From Geobacteraceae bacterium (GTDB lineage: Bacteria; Desulfobacterota; Desulfuromonadia; Geobacterales; Pseudopelobacteraceae): 64,000 nt of DNA. A model generated the notes under the pieces. It saw only the letters and a list, made by a program, of their open reading frames with translations. It had not been told where the DNA came from and ran no database searches. Positions 1-8,911 of this stretch are shown here, piece by piece. The translations under genes were made by a program, and so were the position numbers. Position 1 is the first letter of the stretch, and every line of letters starts with the position of its first letter. Location of the stretch: contig DAHZCG010000004.1 in the NCBI GenBank assembly GCA_027404165.1, positions 65,354 through 129,353 of the forward strand. Reading direction: 5' to 3'.

Positions 1-77
1 ATCGCTGACGCGTACGTATATACTTTCCATAATGAGCTTCCGTAAGGGTAGTATTTATGCCGAATTACCCGCTGTGC

Positions 78-659
78 TCAAATATCCTCAGCACCATTGA
101 GCGAGTTCTTGACAACATTAATTGGAGGCTTGATCCCGGTGAGGTCACTGCAGAGACTGGCCAAAAAGCGAATGGTAACCAACGTATGTATTGATGCCTG
201 GGTAATGTGATAAAGCCACTTTCGAAAACGTGTGGGGCTGTGGGAACCAAGGAAGAGCGGGCAGTAGTCAGACAGTCGTATTTCAATCCGAATCTGCTCC
301 GGAGTGCTGATAATGGAGAAGCGGAGTTGTCCCCGGGAACATGAATCACGCTGTACGAGGAGCCCGCCATTGATAAAGAGATCGGCATGGGTGGCTGTTT
401 CGTCCCGGGTGACAACCGGAAGGCATAAACATATCAGTGGTAATCCCAGGAAGCGCAGCGCTATGCCGTCAGCATTACGCTCCGGGTTGACAAGGCCAAG
501 AGTGCAGAGTCGGAGAAAGGCAAGATAGCGTGCCGCGATATCCTCAACGGAAAGATCTGGTGCACACGTGGCTGGCAGGACAACCCACTGATGGGAATGG
601 ACCGTGCCATCCGCTTTGAGTACCTGATGAAATTCTATCGTTCTTCCCCGGATGGGCAT
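78..659 (-). CDS. Uncharacterised protein, partner of the downstream-oriented SDR gene
   Basis: I do not recognise this 193-residue protein. The frame opens with ATG seven bases after a GAGGAG Shine-Dalgarno, and it follows the SDR gene by 28 bases on the same strand, so the two are probably co-transcribed. No signal peptide or long membrane helix is evident. The middle (about residues 95-150) alternates hydrophobic and charged residues like a beta-rich fold, and the C-terminal third has a YHITQASIHTLVTIRFL segment that looks like an amphipathic or partly buried helix. YbjT-like SDRs are often followed by DUF2867, but I see no convincing match to that family here. Confidence 0.6.
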   Translation of the reverse strand: MPIRGRTIEFHQVLKADGTVHSHQWVVLPATCAPDLSVEDIAARYLAFLRLCTLGLVNPERNADGIALRFLGLPLICLCLPVVTRDETATHADLFINGGLLVQRDSCSRGQLRFSIISTPEQIRIEIRLSDYCPLFLGSHSPTRFRKWLYHITQASIHTLVTIRFLASLCSDLTGIKPPINVVKNSLNGAEDI

Positions 660-687
660 ACCAGCTCCTCGTATTAGCCAGATAATA

Positions 688-1587
688 TCACGATCCCATC
701 AAGGCTTTTTGAACTGCTTCATCGTACGGAGTCAACCGCAAGGGGATCAGGTCACGGATGGCGCTTTCGCGGCAGATCACCTCGTTTTTCAACCCCTCAA
801 TCAGAGGCATTGACACCGATGGCGATACCGGGGTTATGAAACCGACCCAATATGATGACAGCTTCGGAGTCAACACCGGCACCGGAATAATATAAAGCTT
901 TCTCCCCTCGATGCGTGCCAATCGTTCCATCATCTCCCGATAGGTCAACACTTCTGGGCCTCCGATATCGAAGGTCCTCCCGCTGGTCCGCTCATCGACC
1001 GGACAGGCAGCCAGATAGCTGATGACATCATCAACGGCGATGGGTTGGCAACGGGTTGACACCCAGCGGGGGGTAATCATGATCGGCAGACGTTCCACAA
1101 GCGCTCGCACCATCTCGAATGAAGCGCCTCCGGCTCCTATTATGACGCCGGCACGGAGAAAGGTCGTGGCAAACGTGCCGGTTTTGAGAATATCAGCTAC
1201 TTCGAGACGGCTTTTAAGATGCTCTGAGAGGTCATCTCCGGTTTCACCCAACCCACCCAGATAGATCACTCGCCTTACGTTAGCCCTGTTGGCAGCAGCA
1301 ACGAAATTCCGGGCAGCCTCCCGGTCGCGCCTCTCAAAACCGGCCCGACCACCAGACATGGAATGAACGAGATAATAAGCGATGTCTATCCCCGCCAGAG
1401 CTTTGTCGAGTGTTGCCGGATCAAGCAGGTCGCCCCTAACAATCTCGGTGCCATCCGGAACGGCAGAGGCAGCCTGACGCACCATGCAGCGCACCAAAAA
1501 ACCGTCCTTAACAAGTCTTTGGGCCAAACGTTTGCCAATGAAGCCAGTGGCACCGGTGATCAGTATTGAGCCGGGCGATGTTACCAT
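688..1587 (-). CDS. Atypical SDR / NAD(P)-dependent epimerase-like protein (YbjT/NDUFA9-like)
   Basis: This is a Rossmann-fold atypical short-chain dehydrogenase of 299 residues. The N-terminal TGATGFIG motif (residues 11-18) is the dinucleotide-binding loop, followed by RCMVRQ, the usual site that reads the adenosine ribose or phosphate. AYYLVHSM and IYLGGLG are typical of the YbjT/NmrA-like and complex-I NDUFA9-like groups, which often lack a canonical Tyr-Lys catalytic pair, so a regulatory or lipid/quinone-related role is as likely as catalysis. The length is normal for the family. The start follows GAGGAG by nine bases. The substrate cannot be read from the sequence. Confidence 0.85.
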   Translation of the reverse strand: MVTSPGSILITGATGFIGKRLAQRLVKDGFLVRCMVRQAASAVPDGTEIVRGDLLDPATLDKALAGIDIAYYLVHSMSGGRAGFERRDREAARNFVAAANRANVRRVIYLGGLGETGDDLSEHLKSRLEVADILKTGTFATTFLRAGVIIGAGGASFEMVRALVERLPIMITPRWVSTRCQPIAVDDVISYLAACPVDERTSGRTFDIGGPEVLTYREMMERLARIEGRKLYIIPVPVLTPKLSSYWVGFITPVSPSVSMPLIEGLKNEVICRESAIRDLIPLRLTPYDEAVQKALMGS

Positions 1588-1737
1588 GCAGTTTATCTCC
1601 TCGATGATGTGCCATCATCTGTTGACACCCAACTTCAGTATTATACTCTGTTTCCAACATAAAGAGAAAATGTCAGCGTTTTTGATACCTCCTGAGCGTT
1701 AGTCAGACTCCCCCCAATCACGTTTGCTCGATTACCA

Positions 1738-3684
1738 TTAATTCATGATCCTCACCAAGATATTTCGTAACTTCTCAGGTTTGTAGGGCTTATGTAAAAA
1801 AAACAAGTATTCATCGTTGGCAATGAGGTTTTCAACCGAATCAACACTGTAACCGCTACAGATGATAATTGGGACAGTCGAATTAAGTTTTCTGACCTCA
1901 TGATAAGCTTCAATACCCCCCATCTTTGGCATAACCAGATCCAGCAAAATCGCATCGATTTCGTGACAGCGCTCACTGTAAATTTCAAGTGCTTCGCTGC
2001 CATGCTGTGCGGTCATGGCGGAAAAGCCTATCGCTTTCAGCAAGGTTACTCCGATGCTACGAAGTACTTCCTCATCATCCACCAATAATATAGTGCCATT
2101 TGTTTGGGCAAATGGGATTGGCTCAGTTTCTATTGTCTCAAAACAATCTGTAGATGTGATTAATGGAAAAAATACTTTAAAAGCAGTCCCCATATCCGGT
2201 TTACTCATCATTTGAATAAAGCCATGGTGAGATTTTATGATGCCGAGTACTGCCGACATACCCAAACCGCGCCCGGTAAATTTAGTCGTAAAAAATGGTT
2301 CAAAAAGACGCTTTTGTGTATTTTCATCCATGCCACAGCCGGTGTCCGTAACCTCCACACAGGCATAACTGCCACTCTTTATTTTTGTACCAAACAGATC
2401 AGTATCCGTTAGATCTTCATCAATAATAGATTTTTCAAGAACAACTCTGACAGTACCGTTGTCATTGCCGATTGATTCGGCGGCATTTATGAGCAGGTTC
2501 ATGATTATCTGCTGGATTTGGCTGCTGTCGGCTCTAATCTCAGGAACGTCTCGTTCCAAACGAAGCTCTATGGTCACGTTTTTTTTGATCGCCGCTTGCA
2601 GCATTTTCACAACCTCATCCATCAGCAGCCGCATATTTACATTCGTCTGTACCAACTGGTTTTTGCCGGCATATGTCAGCATTTGCTGACACAAGTCGGA
2701 GGCACGACTACTGGCGATTTCAATCTGTTTAAAAGACGCTTTATATTCATCTCCTGAAATAATATCAGCGTTGGCCATATAGCAATGACCGAGAATGATT
2801 GTCAGAATGTTGTTAAAGTCATGTGCAATGCCACCAGCCAAAATCCCCAGGCTTTCCAACTTTTGTGCTTCCTGAAACTGCCGTTCCAAATTATAGCGTT
2901 CTTCTTCGGACTTTCTGCGCTCGGTAATGTCGCGGTAAAAGCTCTGAATATATGTATCTCCATCGAACGATACTAGTCTGGAGGAGACCTCAAACGGTAC
3001 AGCATGACCGTCCTTATGAAAATGTTCCAGTTCAAAAACCAGCTTTTCTCCTGATAAAATGCGGCGCATCCTTTCGGGAAACAGTCGAAACGTATCAGGT
3101 GTATCCAGATTCTTCAGGTTAAAATGCTGCATTTCCTGTGGACTGTAACCGTGCATTCGGGCAAACGATTCGTTGACATCATGCAACCTGCCGCTGGAAT
3201 CTATGATTAAAATGCCGTCACTTGCATCGGAAAACAGCGCCCGAAAACGTGCCTCGCTTTTTTTTAGCTTGTCTTCCGCCTTTTTCCGTTCCTGCATCAT
3301 CTCCCATTCACGCAATGCGCGGTGTACGATTCGCGGCAATGACAGGAATGTTTCCACTGACTTTACGATGTAATCCTGCGCTCCGGTCTTCAGCACTTCA
3401 ACGGCTATCTGCTCGTTACCCTGCGACGTCATCAAGATAACCGGGCACGCGCCTTTAGATGCCACTATCAATTCACAACCATCTCCATCCGGCAACCGAT
3501 AGTCAGTCAGGATGAGATGTGGTATGTGCCGTTCCATGGCCGTGCGGGCTTCCGCCAGGGAAGAGACAATTCCCAGGAGATACATTCCCGGTATCTCTTC
3601 AAAAGATCTTTGAATCAGGTCGGCATGATTTACTTCGTCTTCGACAACCAGAATTGAAGTAATATCAGGGTTATCTGTCAGCAT
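1738..3684 (-). CDS. Hybrid sensor histidine kinase, REC-PAS-HisKA-HATPase-REC
   Basis: This is a cytoplasmic multi-domain signalling kinase of 648 residues with no membrane segment. The order is an N-terminal receiver (phospho-acceptor Asp61 in LTDYRLPDG, Lys108), a linker helix, a PAS domain (about 145-260, FRALFSDASDGILIID), a HisKA dimerisation domain with His288 in GGIAHDFNN, and an HATPase with N box (NLLINAAES), G1 (VTDTGCGMDE) and G2 (GRGLGMSAVLG). A C-terminal receiver (ILLDLVMPKMGG) follows. The HDFNN form of the H box is common in PAS kinases that end in a receiver. Input probably comes from a phosphorelay through the first receiver plus a PAS ligand. The Rcp1-like receiver gene lies 73 bases upstream and is the obvious partner. 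Confidence 0.93.
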   Translation of the reverse strand: MLTDNPDITSILVVEDEVNHADLIQRSFEEIPGMYLLGIVSSLAEARTAMERHIPHLILTDYRLPDGDGCELIVASKGACPVILMTSQGNEQIAVEVLKTGAQDYIVKSVETFLSLPRIVHRALREWEMMQERKKAEDKLKKSEARFRALFSDASDGILIIDSSGRLHDVNESFARMHGYSPQEMQHFNLKNLDTPDTFRLFPERMRRILSGEKLVFELEHFHKDGHAVPFEVSSRLVSFDGDTYIQSFYRDITERRKSEEERYNLERQFQEAQKLESLGILAGGIAHDFNNILTIILGHCYMANADIISGDEYKASFKQIEIASSRASDLCQQMLTYAGKNQLVQTNVNMRLLMDEVVKMLQAAIKKNVTIELRLERDVPEIRADSSQIQQIIMNLLINAAESIGNDNGTVRVVLEKSIIDEDLTDTDLFGTKIKSGSYACVEVTDTGCGMDENTQKRLFEPFFTTKFTGRGLGMSAVLGIIKSHHGFIQMMSKPDMGTAFKVFFPLITSTDCFETIETEPIPFAQTNGTILLVDDEEVLRSIGVTLLKAIGFSAMTAQHGSEALEIYSERCHEIDAILLDLVMPKMGGIEAYHEVRKLNSTVPIIICSGYSVDSVENLIANDEYLFFLHKPYKPEKLRNILVRIMN

Positions 3685-3756
3685 AGGCGAATCCTTTTAT
3701 GAAGATCAAAACGTTGCTGTTACGGTTCAACTCCGGTCCCTGATGGAGTCGAAACA

Positions 3757-4197
3757 TCACCACGGCCTTTTATTCCAGGCCAGCCAGTAGAAGCCCAGAT
3801 CTTTCAACAATCTGCTGAACTCCCCAAAATTCACCGGCTTGGTTACGTAGCTGTTGGCGTGAAATTTGTACGCTTTCGCCATGTCGCGCTCGGCATCCGA
3901 GGTGGTCAAAATCACCACGGGCATAGCCCGCAGATCAGCATTGCTTTTGATCTCTTTCAACACTTCCAGGCCGTCCACCTTGGGGAGGCGCAGATCCAGC
4001 AGCATCAGATGGGGCATGGGAAAGGAGCGGCGATCTGCATATTCACCACGCCCCCACAGGTAATCAAGCGCAGCCTCGCCATCCTCAACATGGAACATAG
4101 TGTTAGCCACCTGAAAATCCTCCATGTTGCGCATCACCAGTTCGGCATGGTCGGGGTTGTCCTCTACCAGTAAAATCGTCAACGGTTCACCATTCAT
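3757..4197 (-). CDS. Single-domain response regulator, Rcp1 type
   Basis: This is a stand-alone CheY-like receiver of 146 residues with no output domain. ILLVEDNPDHAEL supplies the acidic Mg-binding residues, Asp68 in MLLDLRLPKVDG is the phospho-acceptor, TTSDAE carries the switch Thr/Ser and Lys120 is the conserved lysine. HVEDGEAALDYLWGRG is the signature of the Rcp1 family, which works with kinases of the phytochrome or ERFTYTVSHDLKSP type. The two kinases just upstream have exactly that H box. The gene is 24 bases downstream of the heme-sensor kinase, so it is likely its phosphotransfer partner. Confidence 0.92.
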   Translation of the reverse strand: MNGEPLTILLVEDNPDHAELVMRNMEDFQVANTMFHVEDGEAALDYLWGRGEYADRRSFPMPHLMLLDLRLPKVDGLEVLKEIKSNADLRAMPVVILTTSDAERDMAKAYKFHANSYVTKPVNFGEFSRLLKDLGFYWLAWNKRPW

Positions 4198-4221
4198 GAT
4201 GTACTATCCTTCCTTATAGTG

Positions 4222-5727
4222 TCATTGCTGTTGAGCTAACGTAAAACAGAACGTACTACCCTTGCCTTCCCCATCCGACTCTACCCAGACCTTGCCGCCA
4301 TGTACCTCGATAATTCGCTTGACCAGCGCCAGCCCGATGCCGGTCCCATTACTTTTTGGGTCAAGTTTATTGAACAGGCCGAAGATAATGTGATGGTATT
4401 TTTTATCAATGCCGATACCGTTATCCTGCACAAAGAAAATATGTGTACCGTCGTCTTCCCGCATGCCGAAACGTATCTGCGGATCAATCCTATCCCCCCG
4501 GTAACGGATCGCATTTTCAACCAGGTTTTGCACTACCTCGGCCAGACGCTGCCGGTCACAGAACACCGTGGGAAGATTGGACTGCACGGTAACAGTAACG
4601 GCATTGTTTTTCAAAGGCCCGGCCAACTGTTCCAGCACATCATGCACTAACAGATTCATATCTACCAGTTCCGGTGTGTGGATAACACGGCCGATGGTTG
4701 AGAGCTCCAACAGGTCACGCAACAGGGCATCCATCCTGTCCGCTGCCGCGCTGACCCGTTTCAGATCACCAGCCATCCGCCCATAGTTACCATTTTCCAA
4801 ATCTTTTTCCAGCGAGCCGGTAAACCCTTTAATCGTGATTATCGGGCTTTTAAGATCATGAGAAACGGTGTAGGTGAAGCGCTCCAGTTCGGCGTTTTTA
4901 ATTTCGAGGTCGGCCTCCCGTTTTTTCCGTTCTTCCGCCTCTTTTTCAAGTGTTGCAGTCTTGGCCTGCACCTGTGATTTGAGTCGGGTATTGAAGAAGA
5001 ACAGCATCAGCAGTGCAGCGAATCCGACCGAAATGGAGCAGGTTAGAATAAAGGCGGTAGATATCTCTTGGCTGATCGGCATCCGAATTGATTCAATTGC
5101 CCGGAAAACGCCGGCTTTTTCATTAAAACCGCCCTGACCGGGGTAAAGCGCTTGCAGTCCCGGCGGTGCGTCTTCCCTTTTGCCATGGCACCTGAGACAG
5201 TCCTTATTGGTTTCGATAAAGGGAACAGCGTAATAAAGATACTTTTGGCCGCCAAGGGTAACGATGCTCCGGTACTCTTTAACAGTGCGGTTCTCATTGA
5301 ACATCCGGATTAGCGAAGCCTCGGTTTTGTCGGCCCTGTTGACCGGATTGCGCGGATTGTTTGAGGCCATCTTGTAATATATTTCCGGAAGCCCGGCTTT
5401 TTTTCGTTCCTCGTTGTAAAGTTCGTGATCGACACGGACTATGAATGTGGATGAAAACAATTCGGGAGAATAATAATCAGGGGCGATGGCGCCCTGTCTC
5501 CTGGCCTTGTAAAATTCAGGGTGCATGACCCTCTGAATGTATTGGTGAAGTCCGCGGTGAGAGAGCAGGAGGTTATGTACTTTGTCCTCGGCGTCGTTTA
5601 TGAAGAAAGCAGATATGGCATATTGGAGGGTCACCGCCACAATAACCATGGCCGTAACCGGTAACGCGGCCTGCCGGATGAAGTGCCGAATTTTTTCACC
5701 AAAGGTTGCTTTCATTTCAAGGCTCAT
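4222..5727 (-). CDS. Membrane histidine kinase with c-type heme DUF3365 sensor
   Basis: This is a 501-residue sensor kinase. Membrane helix 1 (about residues 20-43) and helix 2 (about 222-245) flank a periplasmic DUF3365 (Tll0287-like) domain with one c-type heme motif, CLRCH at 177-181. Such domains are thought to sense redox state or small ligands through the heme. A coiled coil follows (SQVQAKTATLEKEAEERKK), then HisKA with His290 in ERFTYTVSHDLKSP, and an HATPase ending with TGIGLALVKRIIEVHGG. There is no attached receiver, so phosphate must pass to a separate one, most simply the adjacent Rcp1-like protein. The start follows GGGAG. Fourteen bases separate it from the next kinase. Confidence 0.93.
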   Translation of the reverse strand: MSLEMKATFGEKIRHFIRQAALPVTAMVIVAVTLQYAISAFFINDAEDKVHNLLLSHRGLHQYIQRVMHPEFYKARRQGAIAPDYYSPELFSSTFIVRVDHELYNEERKKAGLPEIYYKMASNNPRNPVNRADKTEASLIRMFNENRTVKEYRSIVTLGGQKYLYYAVPFIETNKDCLRCHGKREDAPPGLQALYPGQGGFNEKAGVFRAIESIRMPISQEISTAFILTCSISVGFAALLMLFFFNTRLKSQVQAKTATLEKEAEERKKREADLEIKNAELERFTYTVSHDLKSPIITIKGFTGSLEKDLENGNYGRMAGDLKRVSAAADRMDALLRDLLELSTIGRVIHTPELVDMNLLVHDVLEQLAGPLKNNAVTVTVQSNLPTVFCDRQRLAEVVQNLVENAIRYRGDRIDPQIRFGMREDDGTHIFFVQDNGIGIDKKYHHIIFGLFNKLDPKSNGTGIGLALVKRIIEVHGGKVWVESDGEGKGSTFCFTLAQQQ

Positions 5728-5740
5728 TCATCACTCCCTT

Positions 5741-7729
5741 TCAGGCATGCAATGGTAACGTAAAGCAGAACCTGCTCCCCATCCCGCCCCCTTCCGACTC
5801 AACCCAGACTTTGCCGCCATGCAGTTCTATGATCCGTTTTACCAGCGCCAGACCGACACCCGTACCTTCGCTTTTAGCATCCAACTGGTTGAACAGGCCA
5901 AAGATATCTTCGTGGTGGCGCAGGTCAATGCCTTGGCCGTTATCGCCGACAAAAAATACCACCTCGGAATCGTTTTGTCGGCAGCCGATCTCAACACGGG
6001 GCACAGGCTGATCGCCCATATATTTCACGGCGTTTTCCACCAGGTTCTGCAACGCCTCGGCGATGCGGCGATGATCGCCGTAAACAGCAGGAAGGTCTGG
6101 TTGCACCACAACATCCACCAGTCGCTGCTTGAGAGGCCCGACCAACTGGGACAGGACATTGGTTACCAGGAGGCTCATATCAACCAAAGACGTTGGGTTC
6201 ATCTGCTTGCCGATGCGGGAAAGCTCCAGGAGGTCGTTGAGAAGATTAGTCATCTTTTCGGCCGCGCCCTCTATTCTCTTTATGTCACCCTTGGCACGTT
6301 CGTGATGGCCGGCCTCCATATCCTGCCTGATCATACCGGCATAACTCTGGATAGTTATCAGCGGGCTTTTCAGATCGTGTGAAACGGTGTAGGTGAAACG
6401 CTCCAGCTCTCTGTTTTTATCCTGAAGTTTTTTTTCCGCCTGCTTGCGTTCAGTGATATCCAGAAACGTCACCACCGACCCGACGATCTTCCCATCCCGG
6501 CGCACAGGATGCGCCCAGTATTCAGACGCAAAACTGGTGCCATCAGCCCGCCACAGCACCTCGTCATCCGCATGCAGCTCTTCACCCTGGCGCAAAGCCG
6601 CTGCAATGAGGCACTCGCCGACTTCAGACAATGTGCCGTCGTCATGAGTGTGATGAATAAGTTCATGCATGTTTCTGCCCAGCAATTGCTCCGGCTGTTC
6701 ATATCCCAACATCCTGAGACAGGCGGCATTGCAAAAGGTACAATTACCGTCAGTGTCCAGACCATAGATTGCCTCTGCCGTGGAATCGAGCAGTAGCTTA
6801 ACCATTGCCACGCTTCCCCGACAGCTTATTTCACGTTGGCGAATCTCCTCAGTCGCTCGGCGCACCTGCCTCTTGAGCAGCAGGATAAAGACAAGGGCGC
6901 CAAGCACCAGCGCGGCAAGCACAACGGTTGACGTTATTACCCAGCGCGGAATGACATGCAGTGTACCGTTGCTGCCGTGAGACCATTTCTGGCGAGCGCT
7001 GTTGTAGACCGAATCCTTCTGGTGCCGCCATTTGTCCAGATAACCGTCCAGGAGTGCCAGCAGATCCTGATTCTTTCCCTTCGCAACAGTAAAGAAAACA
7101 TCAAACGGGCTGAACACGATACCGGTGGGACGAAGGCCGTATTCATGCTGCTTCGGCACGCCAAAGACGTTGCTAACTACGCCGGCATCGACTTTTTTTT
7201 CCGCTACATCCTTAAATACCTCTTCAAAGCCGGGAACTTCCACATACCGGCAACTGACGCCGATTTTTTGGGCCAGATCAATGAAACCTGCAGCATTAAA
7301 GTCCCCCTTCATTACGGCTACCGTTTTGCCCTGAAGATCCCGGATTCCGTCAATATCGGACTTGAGCGGCACATAGAGCTCACCCCATTCGCTCAGGAGC
7401 GGCGTTTTTGTATAATCCATAGAGGTTGCGCGCTCGGGAGTGTAAATAATACTGGTGAGAACGTCCACCCGGCCTGTCTTGAGTCGTTCCAGCCCTTCGC
7501 TGAATGAGCCATAGACATACTCGAAGCGGATGTTTTCCCGCTGCGCAACCTCGGTCAGAGCGTCAACAAGAAACCCTTTTATGACCCCGTCCGCGCCCTT
7601 GAATATGGCCGGGTAATAATTGAAGGCCCCAACGCGGACAATACGTGGCTGCCCCTGGTCGGCTTGGGAACCGAATGGAAGAAAAAAAAGGAAGGATACT
7701 ATCAAGAGCACCAAGAGATGATTTTTCAT
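5741..7729 (-). CDS. Sensor histidine kinase with periplasmic solute-binding (SBP_bac_3) sensor and PAS
   Basis: The protein is 662 residues from the preferred ATG at 7729, which follows AAAGGA. The frame stays open to 7789, but the 7729 start places a clean signal peptide at the N terminus (MKNHLLVLLIVSFLFFLPFG). Residues about 28-250 are a type-3 periplasmic solute-binding domain (IVRVGAFNYYPAIFKG, GKTVAVMKGD), the fold used for amino acids. A membrane helix (about 261-286), a PAS domain (about 320-430, TFCNAACLRMLGYEQPEQLLG), HisKA with His451 in ERFTYTVSHDLKSP and an HATPase (GTGVGLALVKRIIELHGG) follow. It probably reports an extracellular solute to the shared Rcp1-like receiver. The kinase half is very like the neighbouring heme kinase, suggesting duplication with a swapped sensor. 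Confidence 0.9.
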   Translation of the reverse strand: MKNHLLVLLIVSFLFFLPFGSQADQGQPRIVRVGAFNYYPAIFKGADGVIKGFLVDALTEVAQRENIRFEYVYGSFSEGLERLKTGRVDVLTSIIYTPERATSMDYTKTPLLSEWGELYVPLKSDIDGIRDLQGKTVAVMKGDFNAAGFIDLAQKIGVSCRYVEVPGFEEVFKDVAEKKVDAGVVSNVFGVPKQHEYGLRPTGIVFSPFDVFFTVAKGKNQDLLALLDGYLDKWRHQKDSVYNSARQKWSHGSNGTLHVIPRWVITSTVVLAALVLGALVFILLLKRQVRRATEEIRQREISCRGSVAMVKLLLDSTAEAIYGLDTDGNCTFCNAACLRMLGYEQPEQLLGRNMHELIHHTHDDGTLSEVGECLIAAALRQGEELHADDEVLWRADGTSFASEYWAHPVRRDGKIVGSVVTFLDITERKQAEKKLQDKNRELERFTYTVSHDLKSPLITIQSYAGMIRQDMEAGHHERAKGDIKRIEGAAEKMTNLLNDLLELSRIGKQMNPTSLVDMSLLVTNVLSQLVGPLKQRLVDVVVQPDLPAVYGDHRRIAEALQNLVENAVKYMGDQPVPRVEIGCRQNDSEVVFFVGDNGQGIDLRHHEDIFGLFNQLDAKSEGTGVGLALVKRIIELHGGKVWVESEGGGMGSRFCFTLPLHA

Positions 7730-7900
7730 CGACAGCTGTCCTTTAATTATCGATAAATATGTGCCACAAAAATACACCGCTCGCTGCACGCAGTTACTCT
7801 CAACTTTTCGTTATTCTTTGCATCAGAAACAACCAATAGTATCCCGTTCGTCATGTGAAAATATCCGGTCAATAACCCACTTCTCCCTTTAGCATTATAT

Positions 7901-7949
7901 AGTGGCAATAGACGTGCCACTTGTCAAGAGAAGATTGACATGCTATAAT
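7901..7949 (+). promoter_or_regulatory. tetR promoter with palindromic operator candidate
   Basis: A perfect 7-bp inverted repeat, AGTGGCA-N7-TGCCACT (7901-7921), abuts a near-consensus promoter: -35 TTGTCA (7921-7926), a 17-bp spacer and -10 TATAAT (7944-7949). The repeat overlaps the first base of the -35 box, so a bound dimer would block RNA polymerase, as expected for TetR autoregulation. The -10 box ends only five bases before the first ATG of the regulator, so the transcript would be nearly leaderless unless a downstream start is used. Confidence 0.65.
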
Positions 7950-7954
7950 TTACT

Positions 7955-8581
7955 ATGGCTATGAACAAAGATAAAAAGCAGAAGACAGTCAGCATGAAAG
8001 ATGGTCGTGTACGCAGAGGCACACGCAACCACGAAGCTATCATGCAGGCGTTGTCTGACCTCATAAATGAAACGCATTTGCCGCCAAGCATTGCAGATAT
8101 TGCACAGCGGGCTGGAGTTGGGACAAGGACTATCTTCCGGCAGTTTGAAGATGTTGAGACTCTTTATCAGAAGATTAGTGAGCGCGTGCTACGCGATGTC
8201 ACGTCGATGCCTTTTCCAACCGCCCCATCAGGTGACCTGGAGCATGATCTACGCATGCTGGTCGCTCGTCGGGCGCGAATTTTTGAGCATATAATGCCTT
8301 TTCGCCACGCAGGCCAGCTTGTCAGACATCAATCGGCATTTCTGCAAAAACAAAATGAGACCGTAATACAGATATTCAGGACAGCACTCATGGCAGTGGT
8401 TTCACCTCACATTGGAGATGCCGCCTGTAACATTATCGAGGCATTAGATACATTACTTTCCTTCGAAGCTTGGGATCGACTGCGCTGTCAACAAAAACTG
8501 AACTCCAAGCAGGCTGAGCACGTTCTTGCAGACGCGGCTTTGGTACTTGCAAAGTCCGCTGTAGGGATGAAGGAAAGCTAG
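7955..8581 (+). CDS. TetR/AcrR family transcriptional regulator
   Basis: This is a one-component repressor of 208 residues. The N-terminal helix-turn-helix reads SIADIAQRAGVGTRTIFRQFEDVETLY (about residues 46-72 from the first ATG), the classical TetR recognition region. The C-terminal two thirds are a helical ligand-binding and dimerisation domain that is not conserved enough to name a ligand. Starts at 7955, 7961 or 7994 are all possible. The -10 box is so close to 7955 that initiation is either leaderless or at the later ATG. It is oppositely oriented to the kinase operon (divergent) and convergent with the Fe-S oxidoreductase gene. Confidence 0.9.
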   Translation: MAMNKDKKQKTVSMKDGRVRRGTRNHEAIMQALSDLINETHLPPSIADIAQRAGVGTRTIFRQFEDVETLYQKISERVLRDVTSMPFPTAPSGDLEHDLRMLVARRARIFEHIMPFRHAGQLVRHQSAFLQKQNETVIQIFRTALMAVVSPHIGDAACNIIEALDTLLSFEAWDRLRCQQKLNSKQAEHVLADAALVLAKSAVGMKES

Positions 8582-8911
8582 TAGCCTGGAGGTGTGTGAA
8601 CCGTATTTGGTAGTTGACACTTATAGGGCCGAAGCTGCCCCACCTGCCACTCATAACATACCAATATTACGTTAAGGAGTCGGTCAATCCGGACGCCGAT
8701 TGGGCGGTAAAAGTTGGAAGCCTATTGACAAATAATAAGGCTTTGAAAACCAGAATGAGTGAATGTTTTCCAGTATCAGAAAATAGATAAGAAGGTCTTA
8801 TTCATTCCCCTATTTACCATCAAGCACCTGACGCAGCTTGGCCGCCAAGTCAGGCAATGATTTTTTACTCCCTTGAACACAATTCAGCTGTTCCAATACA
8901 AGTCGTGCAGT
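8582..8911. other. Convergent intergenic region with terminator-like hairpin
   Basis: This lies between the ends of tetR (+) and the Fe-S oxidoreductase gene (-). A hairpin, CCTGA / CTTGG-ccg-CCAAG / TCAGG (8827-8854), is followed by six T at 8861-8866 and would terminate tetR transcription. On the minus strand the same bases continue the reading frame of the Fe-S oxidoreductase past its TAG for 33 codons to a second TAG (8810-8812). See the findings. I see no other gene. Confidence 0.5.

Noticed and set aside
1022..1264. Plus-strand ORFs inside the SDR and kinase genes
   Set aside because: Antisense shadows of well-supported minus-strand genes. They have no ribosome sites and low-complexity content.
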